A stretch of DNA of 64,000 nt from Pocillopora verrucosa (GCF_036669915.1 NC_089318.1:22795725-22859724), one strand, 5' to 3'; shown: positions 1 through 12,124, counted from the stretch's first letter. The notes: generated from the sequence alone by a model not told the origin. Numbers and translations are program-made.

Positions 1-1695
1 TGTACATGTATGCTTGTTATTAGACAACATATTTACACATCTCTGTAAGATAAAAAACACAAAAACTACTTGTCTTCTTTTTAGTTTTAACTGGTAGGTA
101 AATTCTTTTTCTGATTTTCAAATGCAATTCAGTGTAAATAAAACAGAGACAATTTTCAAATGACAACCAATTCTGTTGTAGTCTGAAAAATTTACAAGTC
201 CAGCTTATTTACATCGCTTGTAATTACATGTTAAAATCACTCGGTGTATTACTATTAGTAAATTACTACCAAAAAGACATAGCAACAAAGTCTAGGAAAA
301 ATTTACAGTGCTTATTTACACCAAACTACATGAGAGTGTGTGTTACTTGGTGATAATTTGCACTGGTGCAAAAACTTTGCACAGAAAGTGGACAGCAAAA
401 TGATGAGTATGCACTTTATTTGTAATTTCACCAGAACTTTGGTACTTTTTTTTTTCATATACATTGTTAGGGTGCAAAATTACAATCATTGACCCTCTCC
501 TACCTTATGGCCCAACACACACAGCACAGAGATCAGACCACAGATAAGGCATCAACACAACTCTAAAAACACTAAAACAAAAAGGATCCAACAGAAACAC
601 ATGCAAGGAAATTAATTTAAGCAAACTCTAATTAAAGCTGTGTGGAATAATTTACACTCATGTAACAAAATCAAAGTATCTCTTTCTAAATTTTGATAAA
701 CTTCAACTTTAGCAAGGAACAGACTACAACCCTAAAAATAATCTGATGACCTGACAGTATTGTAAAAAAGTGTATTTCCCATATTTTTTGTGTGTGCAAG
801 AGGAACATGATGGGAAGTGAATTATTGCATCAGAGGGTCTATATTTTCAAGGGATGACAATTTCTGATCAGTGCATGTCCATCCAAAATCTTTTTGAGAG
901 GCTGTTTTCAATCCAGTAGCAAGCAGCCAGGTAAATTTGAAGCAAACTTTTTGCACTACAAAGGATTTAAATCACTCAACACTGACTTTGAGTATCATCA
1001 TGGCTGTCATCCATTTTTTTTGGTGACCAAATAAGGCAGCCTTAGCCTTCTGACCCCTAAGAGTGATTAGCATCTAATTTCTCCCTACAATATCTCCTTG
1101 CATCACACAGCAAGGTCATGAGAATAAAGGAAATGATCACCAACTTAAGATGCTCTGGATGTTAAACAAATTCTCCTTGTCAGCACCTTAGGGATGCATA
1201 GAGAACAGTACAGAGAATATGCATACTGATGTTTGGGTGTAAAGTGTTTATAAATAATTGATCATTCTTGTAAACCAGTCAATGAGAAAATAAATTGCTA
1301 ATGTTTAATTATTTTAAAATTTAAATGATAATTACACACATTGCATTTTTGTTTTGTAGGTTATAATAATGTATCTGCATTTAGTAATAATTACTTGAAG
1401 GAACACCTTAAAAATGTTCTGGACAAAGCCAGTTTTCAAGGTAATTCCAATTTTTGACACTAGTTGCTGATTAAAATATTTTCTAAATTACGATACCAAG
1501 TAACTTGTGTAAAAAATAGCAGCAAAAATGTACATTTTCCCTGAGAGATCATGCTATCAGAATCATTAGTAAATTCAATCCATTAAGGTAATATTCAAGT
1601 TTAAATACTGAGCAAAACCTCTAAATATCAGCATAACTATGCATTATAATTTTTATAAACTCAGGGTAAATGCACAAGCCATTCACAAAGTGAAA
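1..1695. other. Unit 1 sequence downstream of formamidase copy 1
   Basis: No supported gene. From about base 31 the stretch aligns by eye with about 20,966-22,462 and 55,230-56,802, so it is the 3-prime flank of the duplicated formamidase module. It is AT-rich. Short frames seen here on the minus strand in units 2 and 3 (for example around 55,672-56,099) are not maintained in unit 1, which argues against coding function. Confidence 0.7.
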
Positions 1696-2641
1696 TTAAA
1701 GACTTGAGTTTGGACCTTTGACTCTTATTTCACTCCTTGCTGAGTTGATATTTCTGACAACTTTTAATTCTCCTGGCAGAGGAGATCATCACTATTCACC
1801 ATGTTTTCAATCATGCTAAAGTGATCTACTCCTGGTAGCTCAAGCAAAGAACACTGAACATTATGACTTTTTAATATTTCAACAAATTCTTTAGCCTGTT
1901 GATGAAATTCTGGGGAACCATGCTCTTCCGTCACAACCAAAATAGGGCATAGCAATGTTGGTGACATCTTTAGCAAAATGTGTTGAGGACTGATTTGTGC
2001 AGCAGATTCCTCTGTCAGTTTTAATGCATCATTAACATAAGTATTTACAACAGGTACCAAATCAAAAACTCGTGATAACAAGAACATACCACAAATGGCT
2101 TGTCATATTGAAGGATCTTTGCTCCAGTCTGACACCATCATCATAGCACACAAATGTGCCCCAGCTGAATGGCCACACAAGAACAGTTTGGACTTTGGAA
2201 ACCTGGTATTGCTATATTTTTGACTGCTGGCTTTATTTCACTCACCATCTGATTCAAGCTCGCTTCTGGTGCAAGGCTATAACCCACCACTGCCACAACA
2301 CAAACCAGCTTTAGTCCATGATTTACTAACAAAGCTGTAAATCTTCCTGCTCCCTACTTGCCAGTACCTGCCATGAACAAACAGTACTACTGGTGCACTG
2401 CCACTATTTTTTTTAACAGATCCAGCTGTGTCATCATTTTCTTGAGAAGGATAAAATATATCCATCTTCGCTTTTTTTACCATTATACACTCAGTTCACA
2501 GAGAGAATTATTGCAAGTAATTTCACTGTAGCTAGTGCAGATGTTTACATGGTAATCTGCTACTTCTCCTGGGTCCATTCGCTTATTCCACATGCTTGGA
2601 GAATAATACTGTGCCAGCCACTCATTCTTTTCCTCATCCAT
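1696..2641 (-). pseudogene. Arylformamidase-like hydrolase, copy 1 (broken)
   Basis: Fragments in successive frames match kynurenine formamidase (arylformamidase), an alpha/beta hydrolase that converts N-formylkynurenine to kynurenine. The start is set at the ATG giving MDEEKNEWLAQYYSPSMWN. A frame change follows the N-terminal block, then comes the oxyanion motif as HGRYWQ (HGGYW in the family, so one Gly is replaced), then another frame change, and finally a C-terminal part with GVDHFSMIENM holding the expected catalytic His. The region carrying the nucleophile Ser lies across a frame break. No coding introns are visible although the animal gene normally has several, so the ancestor may have been a retrocopy or an intron-poor paralogue. 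The stop is inferred by alignment with copy 2. Copies 2 and 3 carry different lesions. Confidence 0.75.
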
Positions 2642-3496
2642 GTTTGAAACATTCAATGAGAAGTACACTAGCCTGCACTTCAAAAAGTTTTTTGGAGAGT
2701 TCTCAAGGAAAATCTCACAACTCTTCACTAGTTCTAAAGACATTCAGAAATTACCAAAGACATCCCAAAGAGTTCTAACACAACCTCATCTCAAGAGAAA
2801 GCATGATCATTGACTTCTCTCTTCTTTAACTGGTGCAGGATTTTTTAATCAATGCATTTTTAGAAAGGTGTTGGTTGATGCAAGACTGTAATTGTGGAAG
2901 GTTTTTGTTCCAAGTAAGAGCTGGTGAGTATGAGCTGTGAGCTGGCTAGTGATCGTATTAAGGCCTGTAAGAGTCTTTCTTTGTGTCTTTGGAAAACACA
3001 GTGACATTTCGCTTTTAATGGTTTTTTAGTTATCTAGATGTGGGAATACTACTGCAGAGCACACAGATGGGGAAAGACAGGGATCGAAATTCTTAATGTA
3101 TTACAGCCATACCAAAGGCAAGAAGTCAGGACCAGATAGGCAATAATAAAATGCTGGCAATTGGATATTTCCCAATATCATTGCTAATTTTAAGATCACT
3201 GCAAGCACGAGAACAATCCTGTTTGTAGTATATAAACGGTAGAAGAGAAGGTTGAACAAGTTAAATTAAACTTTTCAGCGTTTCATCTCACTCACTTAGA
3301 AAACAGTTGTGATTTACTGACTGACCCTACTGCCTTCTTGTTTCCATTCCAACTAGCTATGTTATTTTAGGAGGCCAGAATGTTTAATCGAACTGAACAA
3401 TTTTAATACCTCGTTAGTAACCTAAATCACTTAAGTTAAACCGAAAATCACTCCGAAAGGCACTTTAATATCTAGGGAATGAATTAAGAACCTAGA

Positions 3497-3560
3497 ACTT
3501 ACCACAAAAATGTCCAAAAATCTTCAAATGCCTCAGCTTTCTGGGAAGAGGAACACGAGA
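3497..3560 (-). other. Candidate 5-prime exon and splice donor of formamidase copy 1
   Basis: Read on the minus strand, the sequence ends in a perfect GTAAGT donor (plus strand ACTTAC, 3497-3502). A minus-strand acceptor-like CAG lies just before the coding start near 2677. A short leader exon spliced to the coding body is therefore plausible. The donor is kept in unit 2 (24,257-24,262) but in unit 3 the equivalent reads ATAAGT (near 59,840-59,845), losing the GT. Confidence 0.4.
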
Positions 3561-3593
3561 CATGGTGAACTGAGGCGAGTCAAGAAGAAATGA

Positions 3594-3611
3594 GGGGAGG
3601 GGAGGGGAGGG
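3594..3611 (+). promoter_or_regulatory. G-quadruplex-type G-run in divergent promoter, unit 1
   Basis: Four runs of three to four G separated by single A (GGGGAGGGGAGGGGAGGG). It lies between the candidate formamidase leader exon and the TPR-CHAT promoter elements. Unit 2 keeps it (24,352-24,370); unit 3 has lost the pattern (about 59,935-59,946). Confidence 0.5.
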
Positions 3612-3793
3612 TAAGGTTGATCGCCGTTTCCATTTTCTGTAGCTAAGGTTGTTCGCTTCTCCCAAAATGAGGCAAAAGCTTACTTTGAAAACTTCGGAAC
3701 ACGATCAGAAAGAAATTTTGATGAACTCTCTTTCCAGTCGATAAATGTTCTATTATGACGTGACAATGAACAATGAGGGTGTTTGGAAACATC

Positions 3794-3853
3794 GTCACGT
3801 GACGCATTTCCCCCCAGCAAACTTTCACTTTCGAAGCGAAGAACACGGCAAGT
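3794..3853 (+). promoter_or_regulatory. TPR-CHAT promoter, unit 1: CACGTG palindrome, ISRE-like site, GC donor
   Basis: The 10-bp palindrome GTCACGTGAC (3794-3803) matches the CLEAR/E-box type site bound by bHLH-Zip factors. Twenty bases on, TTTCACTTTC (3823-3832) is the reverse complement of GAAAGTGAAA, which fits the IRF/ISRE core GAAANNGAAA. At 3848 is GCAAGT, where units 2 and 3 have GTAAGT, so a short non-coding first exon may end here, with a weaker GC donor in unit 1. All elements sit in the same order in units 2 and 3, while much of the surrounding sequence has diverged. Confidence 0.55.
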
Positions 3854-3949
3854 ACTGTCTGTTCCGTTTGTTCTATATTATAGTAATTTTACGACTCATG
3901 CATCAGTTTTTGGTTCATTTTAAATGACTAAAGCGTAATCTGTTAATAC

Positions 3950-4704
3950 GGTGAGTTATTTCCTCGATGAATCTCCAATATCCACGTTGTGGTCGCCTAA
4001 ATAATTACGGTGGAAGGAAAACAATGGCGTCAACCGAGTCAAAGAAAAATTTCAGAGAATCTGATATATCTATCTCCCGTTGTTCCTTGAAGTGCTCTAT
4101 ACATAAAAATCCATAGATAAAGATAAAAGAAGGTCGATTTCCGCCTTGTCATCCAGTCTAGCGTTCAATCCGCGAGTTCGTTTCCTGACCAGCGGCTGGC
4201 TGATAGAGGCTAGACATAGATTTACGTCGGAGTTGGGCCTCGAGATTCATGTTTATTTGTTTAAGACCTTGATTACGCTGGAGAATTTCTCCCTTTTCGA
4301 ATTCATAATAGGTGTTTTGTGTTGTAACTTGTTAATAAAACAACCTGCATTTTTTTCAAAGGGAAAGTCGTGCCTCAGCATCGCTTTTATCTGGTTTCAA
4401 TCACAAGGCCAAGAAATTTGAGACAGTTCTTGTAAGTAACATTATTGTGGTGAAACTGTAAGTTTATCATGTTAACAGCTTCTTTTGATTTCAAACCAAA
4501 TGTTTGAATTCATCGGCTGATTTTGATCCCCAATTCCTCGCTAATTACAAAAACTTTCTAAAACATGAATAATTATGATATATAAGAGTAAGTCAAGCGA
4601 AATCAAATACATCAGGCTAATGAACCTGTTATGACAGAAAGAAATTTTGGTAAGCTACCTGCTTTCAGAATCGACCGCATTTCTTCAGTAAGAAACAATT
4701 AAAT
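3950..4704 (+). other. TPR-CHAT leader/first-intron region, unit 1
   Basis: No coding sequence is supported. The block aligns with two places in unit 2 (about 24,740-25,365 and 35,900-36,660) and with 60,305-61,110 in unit 3. A GTAAGT donor-like site at 4432 recurs at 36,559 and as GCAAGT near 60,988, so it may contain a second leader exon. Antisense reading frames here are not conserved as proteins. Confidence 0.5.
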
Positions 4705-4990
4705 TGAGAGGCTGCAAACGGATCTAACACAGTTGAATTAAATCCTCAGATGAAAGCTGTCTCATTCATTTCAATCGAACAATCAGGAAAAGTTCGTAAA
4801 GGTCAACTCAGGATGACTTATGGCAAACTTCTCTGTGGCCTGGACTCTAGCTATACTTTTAACAGTTGGCACTTCTCTGTAAAAAGTGAAAAGTATTGAA
4901 TCAAGCGGTTGCAAACGGATCGAACAAAGTTTAATTAAATCCTTACGCTGTCGCATTCATTTCATTCGAACAATCGGCAAAAGGTCGAAA
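4705..4990 (+). repeat. Duplicated 5-prime leader before TPR-CHAT copy 1
   Basis: About 100 bp directly before the start codon (4900-4990) is a diverged copy of 4705-4807; both contain a GCAAACGGATC core, a TTAATTAAATCC or TGAATTAAATCC stretch and CATTCATTTCA. The same duplication is present in all three units. In units 2 and 3 the upstream copy carries a six-codon upstream reading frame (36,921-36,938 and 61,352-61,369); in unit 1 its ATG has been lost. Confidence 0.6.
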
Positions 4991-7900
4991 ATGGACAACG
5001 TAGAAGAACTTATAGCAACCTTCTCGATGATTATAGGGTTAGTGGTTGCCACCTTCTTCCTGAACACTGGTCGTGGCTTACAAGCCATGATGTTAGGCGA
5101 AGAATGTTTGATCTTTCTAAAATCTAACGAGCTGAAAAAGAAGACCTCTTTCCAATTTACCATGGGAATCAATATGTTAATGTTCAAGGCGGCTTGCATG
5201 GCTTCCAGTTACACGTCTGCAGAAAGATATGCCAAGGAACTTCTTGAACTGCACTGTGCCTCTGGTGACATAATCGAAAGAGGAAAAATTACTTTAATAC
5301 TGGGAAAGATATATCAGAGCCAAAATGAATTTGAAAAGGCAAAAAAATATTATCTGAAGGCAATTGATATGACGCAATGTACTGCTGACAAACAAACGGA
5401 GGCAGATTGTTACTTTGCGATAGGACATTTATTTTATTCGCGTGATGAATATCACAAAACTAAGGAGTATTTCGAAAAAGCACTGGCGATCACGGTGTCC
5501 TCTGGTGACAGAATTAGGGAAGCTATCATTTACGGAAACCTAGGTACAGTCGTTCAGTCGCTAGGGGAATACGACAAAGCTGAGAAATATTACAAGAAAG
5601 CACTTGCAATCAGAAATGAAATTGGCGACAGAAAGGGAGAAGCAGCTGACTACGGAAACTTAGGAACATTGTTTCAGTCACTGGGTGAATACAAAAGGGC
5701 TAAAGAATACACAGAGAGAGCACTTGCAATCAGAAAGGAAATTGGCGACAGAAAGGGAGAAGCAACTGACTACGGAAACTTAGGAACATTGTTTCATTCA
5801 CTGGGTAAATACGAAAAGGCTAAAGAATACACAGAGAAAGCACTTGCAATCACAAAGGAAATTGGCGACAGAAAGGGAGAAGCAACTGGCTACGGAAACT
5901 TAGGAACATTGTTTCATTCACTGGATGAATACGAAAAGGCTAAAGAATACACCGGAAAAGCACTTGTAATCAGAAAGGAAATTGGCGATAGAAAGGGAGA
6001 AGCAGATGACTACGGAAACTTAGGAACATTGTTTCATTCACAGGGTGAATACGAAAAGGCTAAAGAATACATCAAGAAAGCACTTCCAATAAGAAAGGAA
6101 ATTGGCGATAGAAGAGGAGAAGCAGCTGACTACGGAAACTTAGGATCACTGTTTCACTCACTGGGTGAATACAAAAAGGCTAAAGAATACACCGAGACAG
6201 CACTTGCAATCAGAAAGGAAATTGGTGACAGAGAGGGAGAAGCAGCTGATTACGGAAACTTAGGATCATTGTTTTATTCACTGGGGGAATACGAAAAGGC
6301 TAAAGAATACACCGACAAAGCACTTGCAATCAGAAAGGAAATTGGCGACAAAAAGGGAGAAGCAGCTGACTACGGAAATTTAGGAACATTGTTTCATTCA
6401 CTGGGTGAGTATGAAAAGGCTAAAGAATACATCGAGAAAGCACTTGGAATCAGAAAAGACATTGGCGACAGAGGGGCGAAGCAACTGGCTACGGAAACTT
6501 AGGAACATTGTTTCATTCACTGTGTGAATACGAAAAAGCTAAAGAATACACGGAGAAAGCACTTGCAATCAGAAAGAAAATTGGCGACAGAAAGGGAGAA
6601 GCAGCTGACTACGGAAACTTAGGAACATTGTTTCAGTCACTAGGTGAATACGAGAAGGCTAAAGAATACACGAAGAAAGCACTTGCAATAAGAAAGGAAA
6701 TTGGCGACAGAGAGGGAGAAGCAGCTGACTACGGAAACTTAGGATTATTGTTTCAGTCACTCTGTGAACACAAAAAGGCTAAAGAATACACACAGAGAGC
6801 ACTTGCAATCAGAAAGGAAATTGGCGATAGAAAGGGAGAAGCAACTGACTACGGAAACTTAGGAACATTGTTTCACTCATTGGGTGAATACGAAAAGGCT
6901 AAAGAATACACCAAGAAAGCACTTGCAATTACAAAGGAAATTGGCGATAGAAAGGGAGAAGCAACTGACTACGGAAACTTAGGATCACTGTTTCAGTCAC
7001 TCTGTGAATACAAAAAGGCCAAAGAATACACCAAGAAAGCACTTGTAATCAGAAAGGAAATTAGCGACAGAGAGGGAGAAGCAGCTGACTACGGAAACTT
7101 AGGGACATTGTTTCACTCACTGGATGAATACGAAAAGGCTAAAGAATACACCGAGAAAGCACTTGCAATCAGAAAGAAAATTGGTGACAGAAAAGGAGAA
7201 GCAGCAGACTACGGAAACTTAGGAACATTGTTTCACTCACTGGGTGAGTATGAAAAGGCTAAAGAATACACCGAGAAAGCACTTGCAATCAGAAAGGAAA
7301 TTGGCGACAGAAAGGGAGAAGCAACTGACTACGGAAACTTAGGAACATTGTTTCATTCAATGGGTGAATACGAAAAGGCCAAAAATACACCGAGAAAGCA
7401 CTTGTAATTAGAAAGGAAATTGGCGACAGAAAGGGAGAAGCAGCTGATTACGGAAACTTAGGAACATTGTTTCACTCACTTGATGAATACGAGAAGGCTA
7501 AAGAATACACCGAGAAAGCACTTGCAATCAGAAAGGAAATTGGTCTCAGAGATGGAGAAGCAGCTGACAACGGAAACTTAGGAACATTGTTTCACTCACT
7601 GGGTGAATACGAAAAAGCTAAAGAATACACCGAGAAAGCACTTGCAATCAGAAAGGAAATTGGCTGTAGAAAGGGAGAAGCAACTGACTACGGAAACTTA
7701 GGGTCACTGTTTCACTCACTGGGTGAATATGAAAAGGCCAAAGAATACACCGAGAAAGCACTTGAAATCAGAAAGGCAATTGGCAACAGAAAGGGAGAAG
7801 CAGCTGACTACGGAAACTTAGGAACATTGTTTCACTCACTGGGTGAATACGAGAAGGCTAAAGAATACACCGAGAAAGCACTAGCAATCAGAAAGGAAAT

Positions 7901-9899
7901 TGGCGACAGAAAGGGAGAAGCAGCCGACTACGGAAACTTAGGAACATTGTTTCAATCACTGGGTGAGTATGAAATGGCTAAAGAATACACCGAGAAAGCA
8001 CTTGCAATCAGAAAAGAGATTGGCGACAGAGGGGGAGAAGCAACTGGCTACGGAAACTTAGGAACATTGTTTCAATCACTGGGTGAGTATGAAAAGGCCA
8101 AAGAATACACCGAGAAAGCACTTGCAATCAGAAAAGAGATTGGCGATAGAGGGGGAGAAGCAACTGGCTACGGAAACTTAGGATCATTGTTTCATTCACT
8201 GTGTGAATACGAAAAGGCTAAAGAATACACCGAGAAAGCACTTGCAATTAGAAAGGAAATTGGCGACAGAAAGGGAGAAGCAACTGACTACGGAAACTTA
8301 GGAACATTGTTTCATTCACTGGGTGAACTTGACAAAGCTGAAGTACATTTTAGCAAGGCTCTCTCAATTTGTAAAGTCATTGGACATAATATGAGTGAGT
8401 TAAAAACTCTTTGTGGTCTAACGGTTTTGAAGTTGGATCAATCTAATTTCCAAGAAGCGTTTTTATATCTATCACGATCCATTGCAAAATTCGAAAAGTT
8501 GCGAAACTTCTTAAAAGACAATGATTGCTTCAAAATATCTTTGATGGAGGAGCATGGTGCCTTTCCCTATAAGACGCTCAGTAAATTGGCTTCTTTTACC
8601 GAGAATCCTGAACTTTCTCTTTACGTTGAGGAACTCAGACGGGCAAGAGCCCTTGCGGACTTGATGACGGCTAAATATTCTCCTAAACAGGCCCAGTTTT
8701 CAGATGATCCACAATCATTGTTTAGCATCTATGATATCATTAAAAGAGAAGCAAATTGTACTTTTGTTTACCTTTCGGTTGATGATGAAGATGTACGGAT
8801 TTGGATTCTCAAAACAAGCGGACAGATTCTTTTCCGGCGTAAAAAGGGAATGGCGTCAGACAGTTTTGGAAATGCCGGGTCAGTCCCCAACCTGAAAGTG
8901 CTCTTTTCGGAGAGTTTCCGCCACTTTGCTATCCTACCCACAGAGAATTACGAAGATCGCTCTTTAAATGACGAACCTGTTCCAAAGTTATCTGGTGATG
9001 TTAAGCGATCGCCTCTATCCCACGATGAAACTGAGGATATGAAAACACGTCTGCGTTTGTTCTACAAGCTAATTATCGCTCCTGTGGCCGATTTATTGAA
9101 AGAACCTGAAATTATCATTGTCCCTGACAGCTGTATGTACCAAGTGCCATTTGCAGCCTTACTCGACGAAGAAGGAAGATATTTGTCTGACAAATTCAGG
9201 ATCCGCATCGTTCCTTCTTTGAAGGTCCTTAAGCTCTTTCAGGATAGTCCTTCAAACTATCACAGTAAGACTGGGGCACTGATAGTGGGTGAACCTGAGG
9301 TGAGAGAAGTGATTTACAGGGGAGAACAAATTGTCCTCGTTCCATTACCGAAAGCAAGAGAAGAAGCCGAGATGATTGGAAATATGTTTGGCGTCGTCCC
9401 ATTGTTAGGAAGAAGTGCAACAAAGGAGGCGGTTCTGGAACAGATGAAGTCAGTTGCGTTGATACATTTTGCGGCTCACGGAAATCCCGATCGAGGAGAA
9501 ATAGCACTTTCCCCCGTCAGTACTACTAACAATACTCCACAGGAAGAAGAATACCTTTTGACGATGGCTGATGTATCAAAAGTTCAACTTCGAGCTAAAC
9601 TGGTAGTTCTAAGCTGTTGTCACAGTGGGTGCGGAGAGATCAAAGTCGAAGGAGTAATTGGAATCGCTCGAGCCTTCTTAGGATCCGGTGCTCGGTCGGT
9701 GTTGGTGGCGCGGTGGGCCTTGGACGACGAATCAACGGAGCAGTTCATGAAATGTTTCTACGAACACTTGTTCCGTGGTGAGAGTGCCAGTGAATCTCTT
9801 CACGAGGTCAGAAAGTGGATGAGAGGTAACCCCAAGTACTCTGAAGTGAAAAAATGGGCTCCGTTCATGCTGATTGGAGATAATGTCACATTGAGGTAA
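4991..9899 (+). pseudogene. TPR-CHAT protein, copy 1, with two one-base deletions
   Basis: The start at 4991 (MDNVEELIATF) is chosen because the same ATG context opens copies 2 and 3; an earlier frame extension begins at a non-ATG codon. A hydrophobic stretch (FSMIIGLVVATFFL, about residues 10-23) precedes four or five diverged TPRs, then a regular array with 24 GNLG-type motifs spaced 120 bp. The frame breaks near 6472, in a run of G, and near 7384, where AAAGAA has become AAAAA. Each break is one missing base, so spacing from the first to the last motif is 2,758 instead of 2,760. The C-terminal CHAT domain is intact, with HFAAHG and LSCCHSG (expected catalytic His and Cys). CHAT is a clan CD, caspase-like peptidase domain. 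Genuine pseudogenisation and homopolymer sequencing errors are both possible. Confidence 0.85.
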
Positions 9900-11160
9900 G
9901 TTTTAAGGAAAAGGGGAAAGGTTTGTATTAAAAAAAAACCGCATTAAAAATGACACTCGGGATGGGAATCTACTGAGGCCTAAATCTACTTTTTATGACA
10001 TGTCAGAAGGAACCAGGACTTAAGTTTAAAATCAACAACTTTGTAGCAAGTCAGGGACACTCTCGGTTTTGGTTGAGCCTGTTTATTGATGTTATCTTAG
10101 AGTGTAAAGGAAGACATTGTACGGCGCATTTTCTCAAAATCGAACGATTTAGAAAAGTAACTTAAAAGACTCACGCGCCCCCCCCCCCCCTCATTTATTT
10201 CATGTTATGGAGTAAAGAAAGTATATAAGCTGGTTATAATAAAGGAAGGATTCGTGTTGTATCTCATGTAGTTCCCTGATGTATTTTTGCTATTGTTGGA
10301 AAGACGAACGAGACAAATGGAAGAGTATCTTAAATGACGGCAGGCGATAAGTTACTGATAGACGTAGAGGGTCTTAATTCTAAATCGAGCTTTTGCGAGT
10401 AAATTTTCTCAATTCCGCGTCAAATTTCCTTACCAAAAGCCTCGCAGTATCTGAAGTTCACAGCGACTAAACCTGTCATAACCGCAGAAATTCTTGGAAG
10501 AAATATATTGAATTGACCTAACAATTACTTTACCGACGAATCAATTCAAGATTTTTCAACTACTTTGGTCATATTGTAAGTCTTATCTTACAGGAAAGAA
10601 GACATAATCTGCAAAGTTCAAAACTGATCAGCAAATCCTGCACTCTGAGTGAAGCTGACCTCTTTGAGGACCATCATCTTTGCCTCTACCGTATGAAACA
10701 GAACATTTCGTGTGATATAACCGAATTTTTTTTTCGTTGTTTTTTTTTTAGCAAAGCAGTTAATAGTATTTAGGATTTCTCTTTAGCAGTCAGGCATGTT
10801 TGTCACTAAAATGTTAGGAGCAATTTTCGTGAGAAGCCCTCTATTGTCTACACAACCTGAACAATAAGTTTTTACAACTGGGACGAGTCAGTGACATTTT
10901 AATAATCTAACGAAAAGGTTCAATGTCATTGTGATTTAAGAGCCAGAATGGTTCTTTAGCCTTTTCGCAAAGAAAAATAACCGATATCTAGAAATTTAGG
11001 ATAAACATTTTTTTCAGAGGTTTTCCAGTATACGTTTTTTCATTCTGTAAGCGAGATACCTTGAAATATTAGACGTTTTAAGGCTGGAACGAACTTTGGA
11101 ATCGATTCGTCGAAAAAACGCATCGTTCGTTAGTTTAGCTAGTCATTGTAGACTTTTAGA
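9900..11160 (+). other. 3-prime flank of TPR-CHAT copy 1
   Basis: No gene seen. Homologous to 44,192-45,120 after the CHAT stop of copy 2. An ATTAAA just after the stop (about 9942) corresponds to AATAAA near 44,233 in unit 2, a candidate poly(A) signal. Unit 1 carries about 300 bp (about 9,990-10,330) that unit 2 lacks, including a C10 run near 10,180. Confidence 0.55.
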
Positions 11161-11171
11161 ATACTTCAAAA

Positions 11172-11525
11172 GTTAACCCCATCTACATATGAATCATGGG
11201 GCCAGCGATACAACTGGACAATTCAATCATCAAATACTAATTTTGTTCAACAGGTCACTCGACCATTCTGTTTTTATTGTAATGTGTCAGATTGGAGTTT
11301 CCGGTACCTTGAATAAAAGCTAGTTAATTTTTAACCTCATTGTAGGACTAGTTACAATAAGGAAGCTGAGCCCAGCTATATATCGAACAAGGGGCCAGAA
11401 ATTCAATCATAGTATTCTGTTATCAAACACAGATTTTGTTGAATGGGTCACTGGACCATTCGTTTTAATTGTCATCGGTTACATTTTAATTTCTTATATC
11501 ATAAATAAAAGCACATGTTACCCGG
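11172..11525 (+). repeat. Diverged tandem duplicate of about 180 bp with poly(A) signals, unit 1
   Basis: Two imperfect tandem copies share the order GGGGCCAG, AATTCAATCAT, a TTTTGTT block, GGGTCACTGGACCATTC (AGGTCACTCGACCATTC in the first), then AATAAAAGC. Each copy ends in an AATAAA. The same pair exists in unit 2 at about 45,127-45,475, so it predates the segmental duplication. It may be a duplicated 3-prime end or an old short element. Confidence 0.55.
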
Positions 11526-12124
11526 ACATAAAGTTTTAGTTTTTGTCATTAATCTCGCTCTGTAGGGGTTTAGTCGAGATAATTTTAACGAAGCCGTGTA
11601 TTTTGTCGGGTCTTTACCAACTCAAATGCTAAGAAGAAAAAACAGGGCTGCAGTATTTTATTGTTCAAATGAAACCCATGTTACAAGTGAGAATGGCTTT
11701 TGACATTGTAAGCGACAAACCTCAACAAATGAAAGTCGTTTTTAACACGTTTATGCGAAGGCACATGCAATCCGACTTCACGTGATCAGCAACACAGGAC
11801 CAACCGGAATTAGTACTGTATCATTACATCCTTGAATCTGTAAAATTGTGGGACAAAAGTCTGACCTGACACAAAGTTGTGACGCTTCCACTCAAATCCG
11901 ACCACGTCTCCTCTGTATATTTACATTTTCCATTCATCCAAACCGTGTTGTTTGAATCGTTTACGTGATATTTCGAAAGTTTGTCTCTGTTAAACCGCAG
12001 GAGTTTCATTATTGTAAAAGTGAAATTTCGGTGAACAAAACCATTTGCAAATGTCTTGCATCTTTAACTACCGACGCGACTGTATTGCTTTAGTCTCCTT
12101 CTTGACCAAAAGTTGCAAGTTCCG

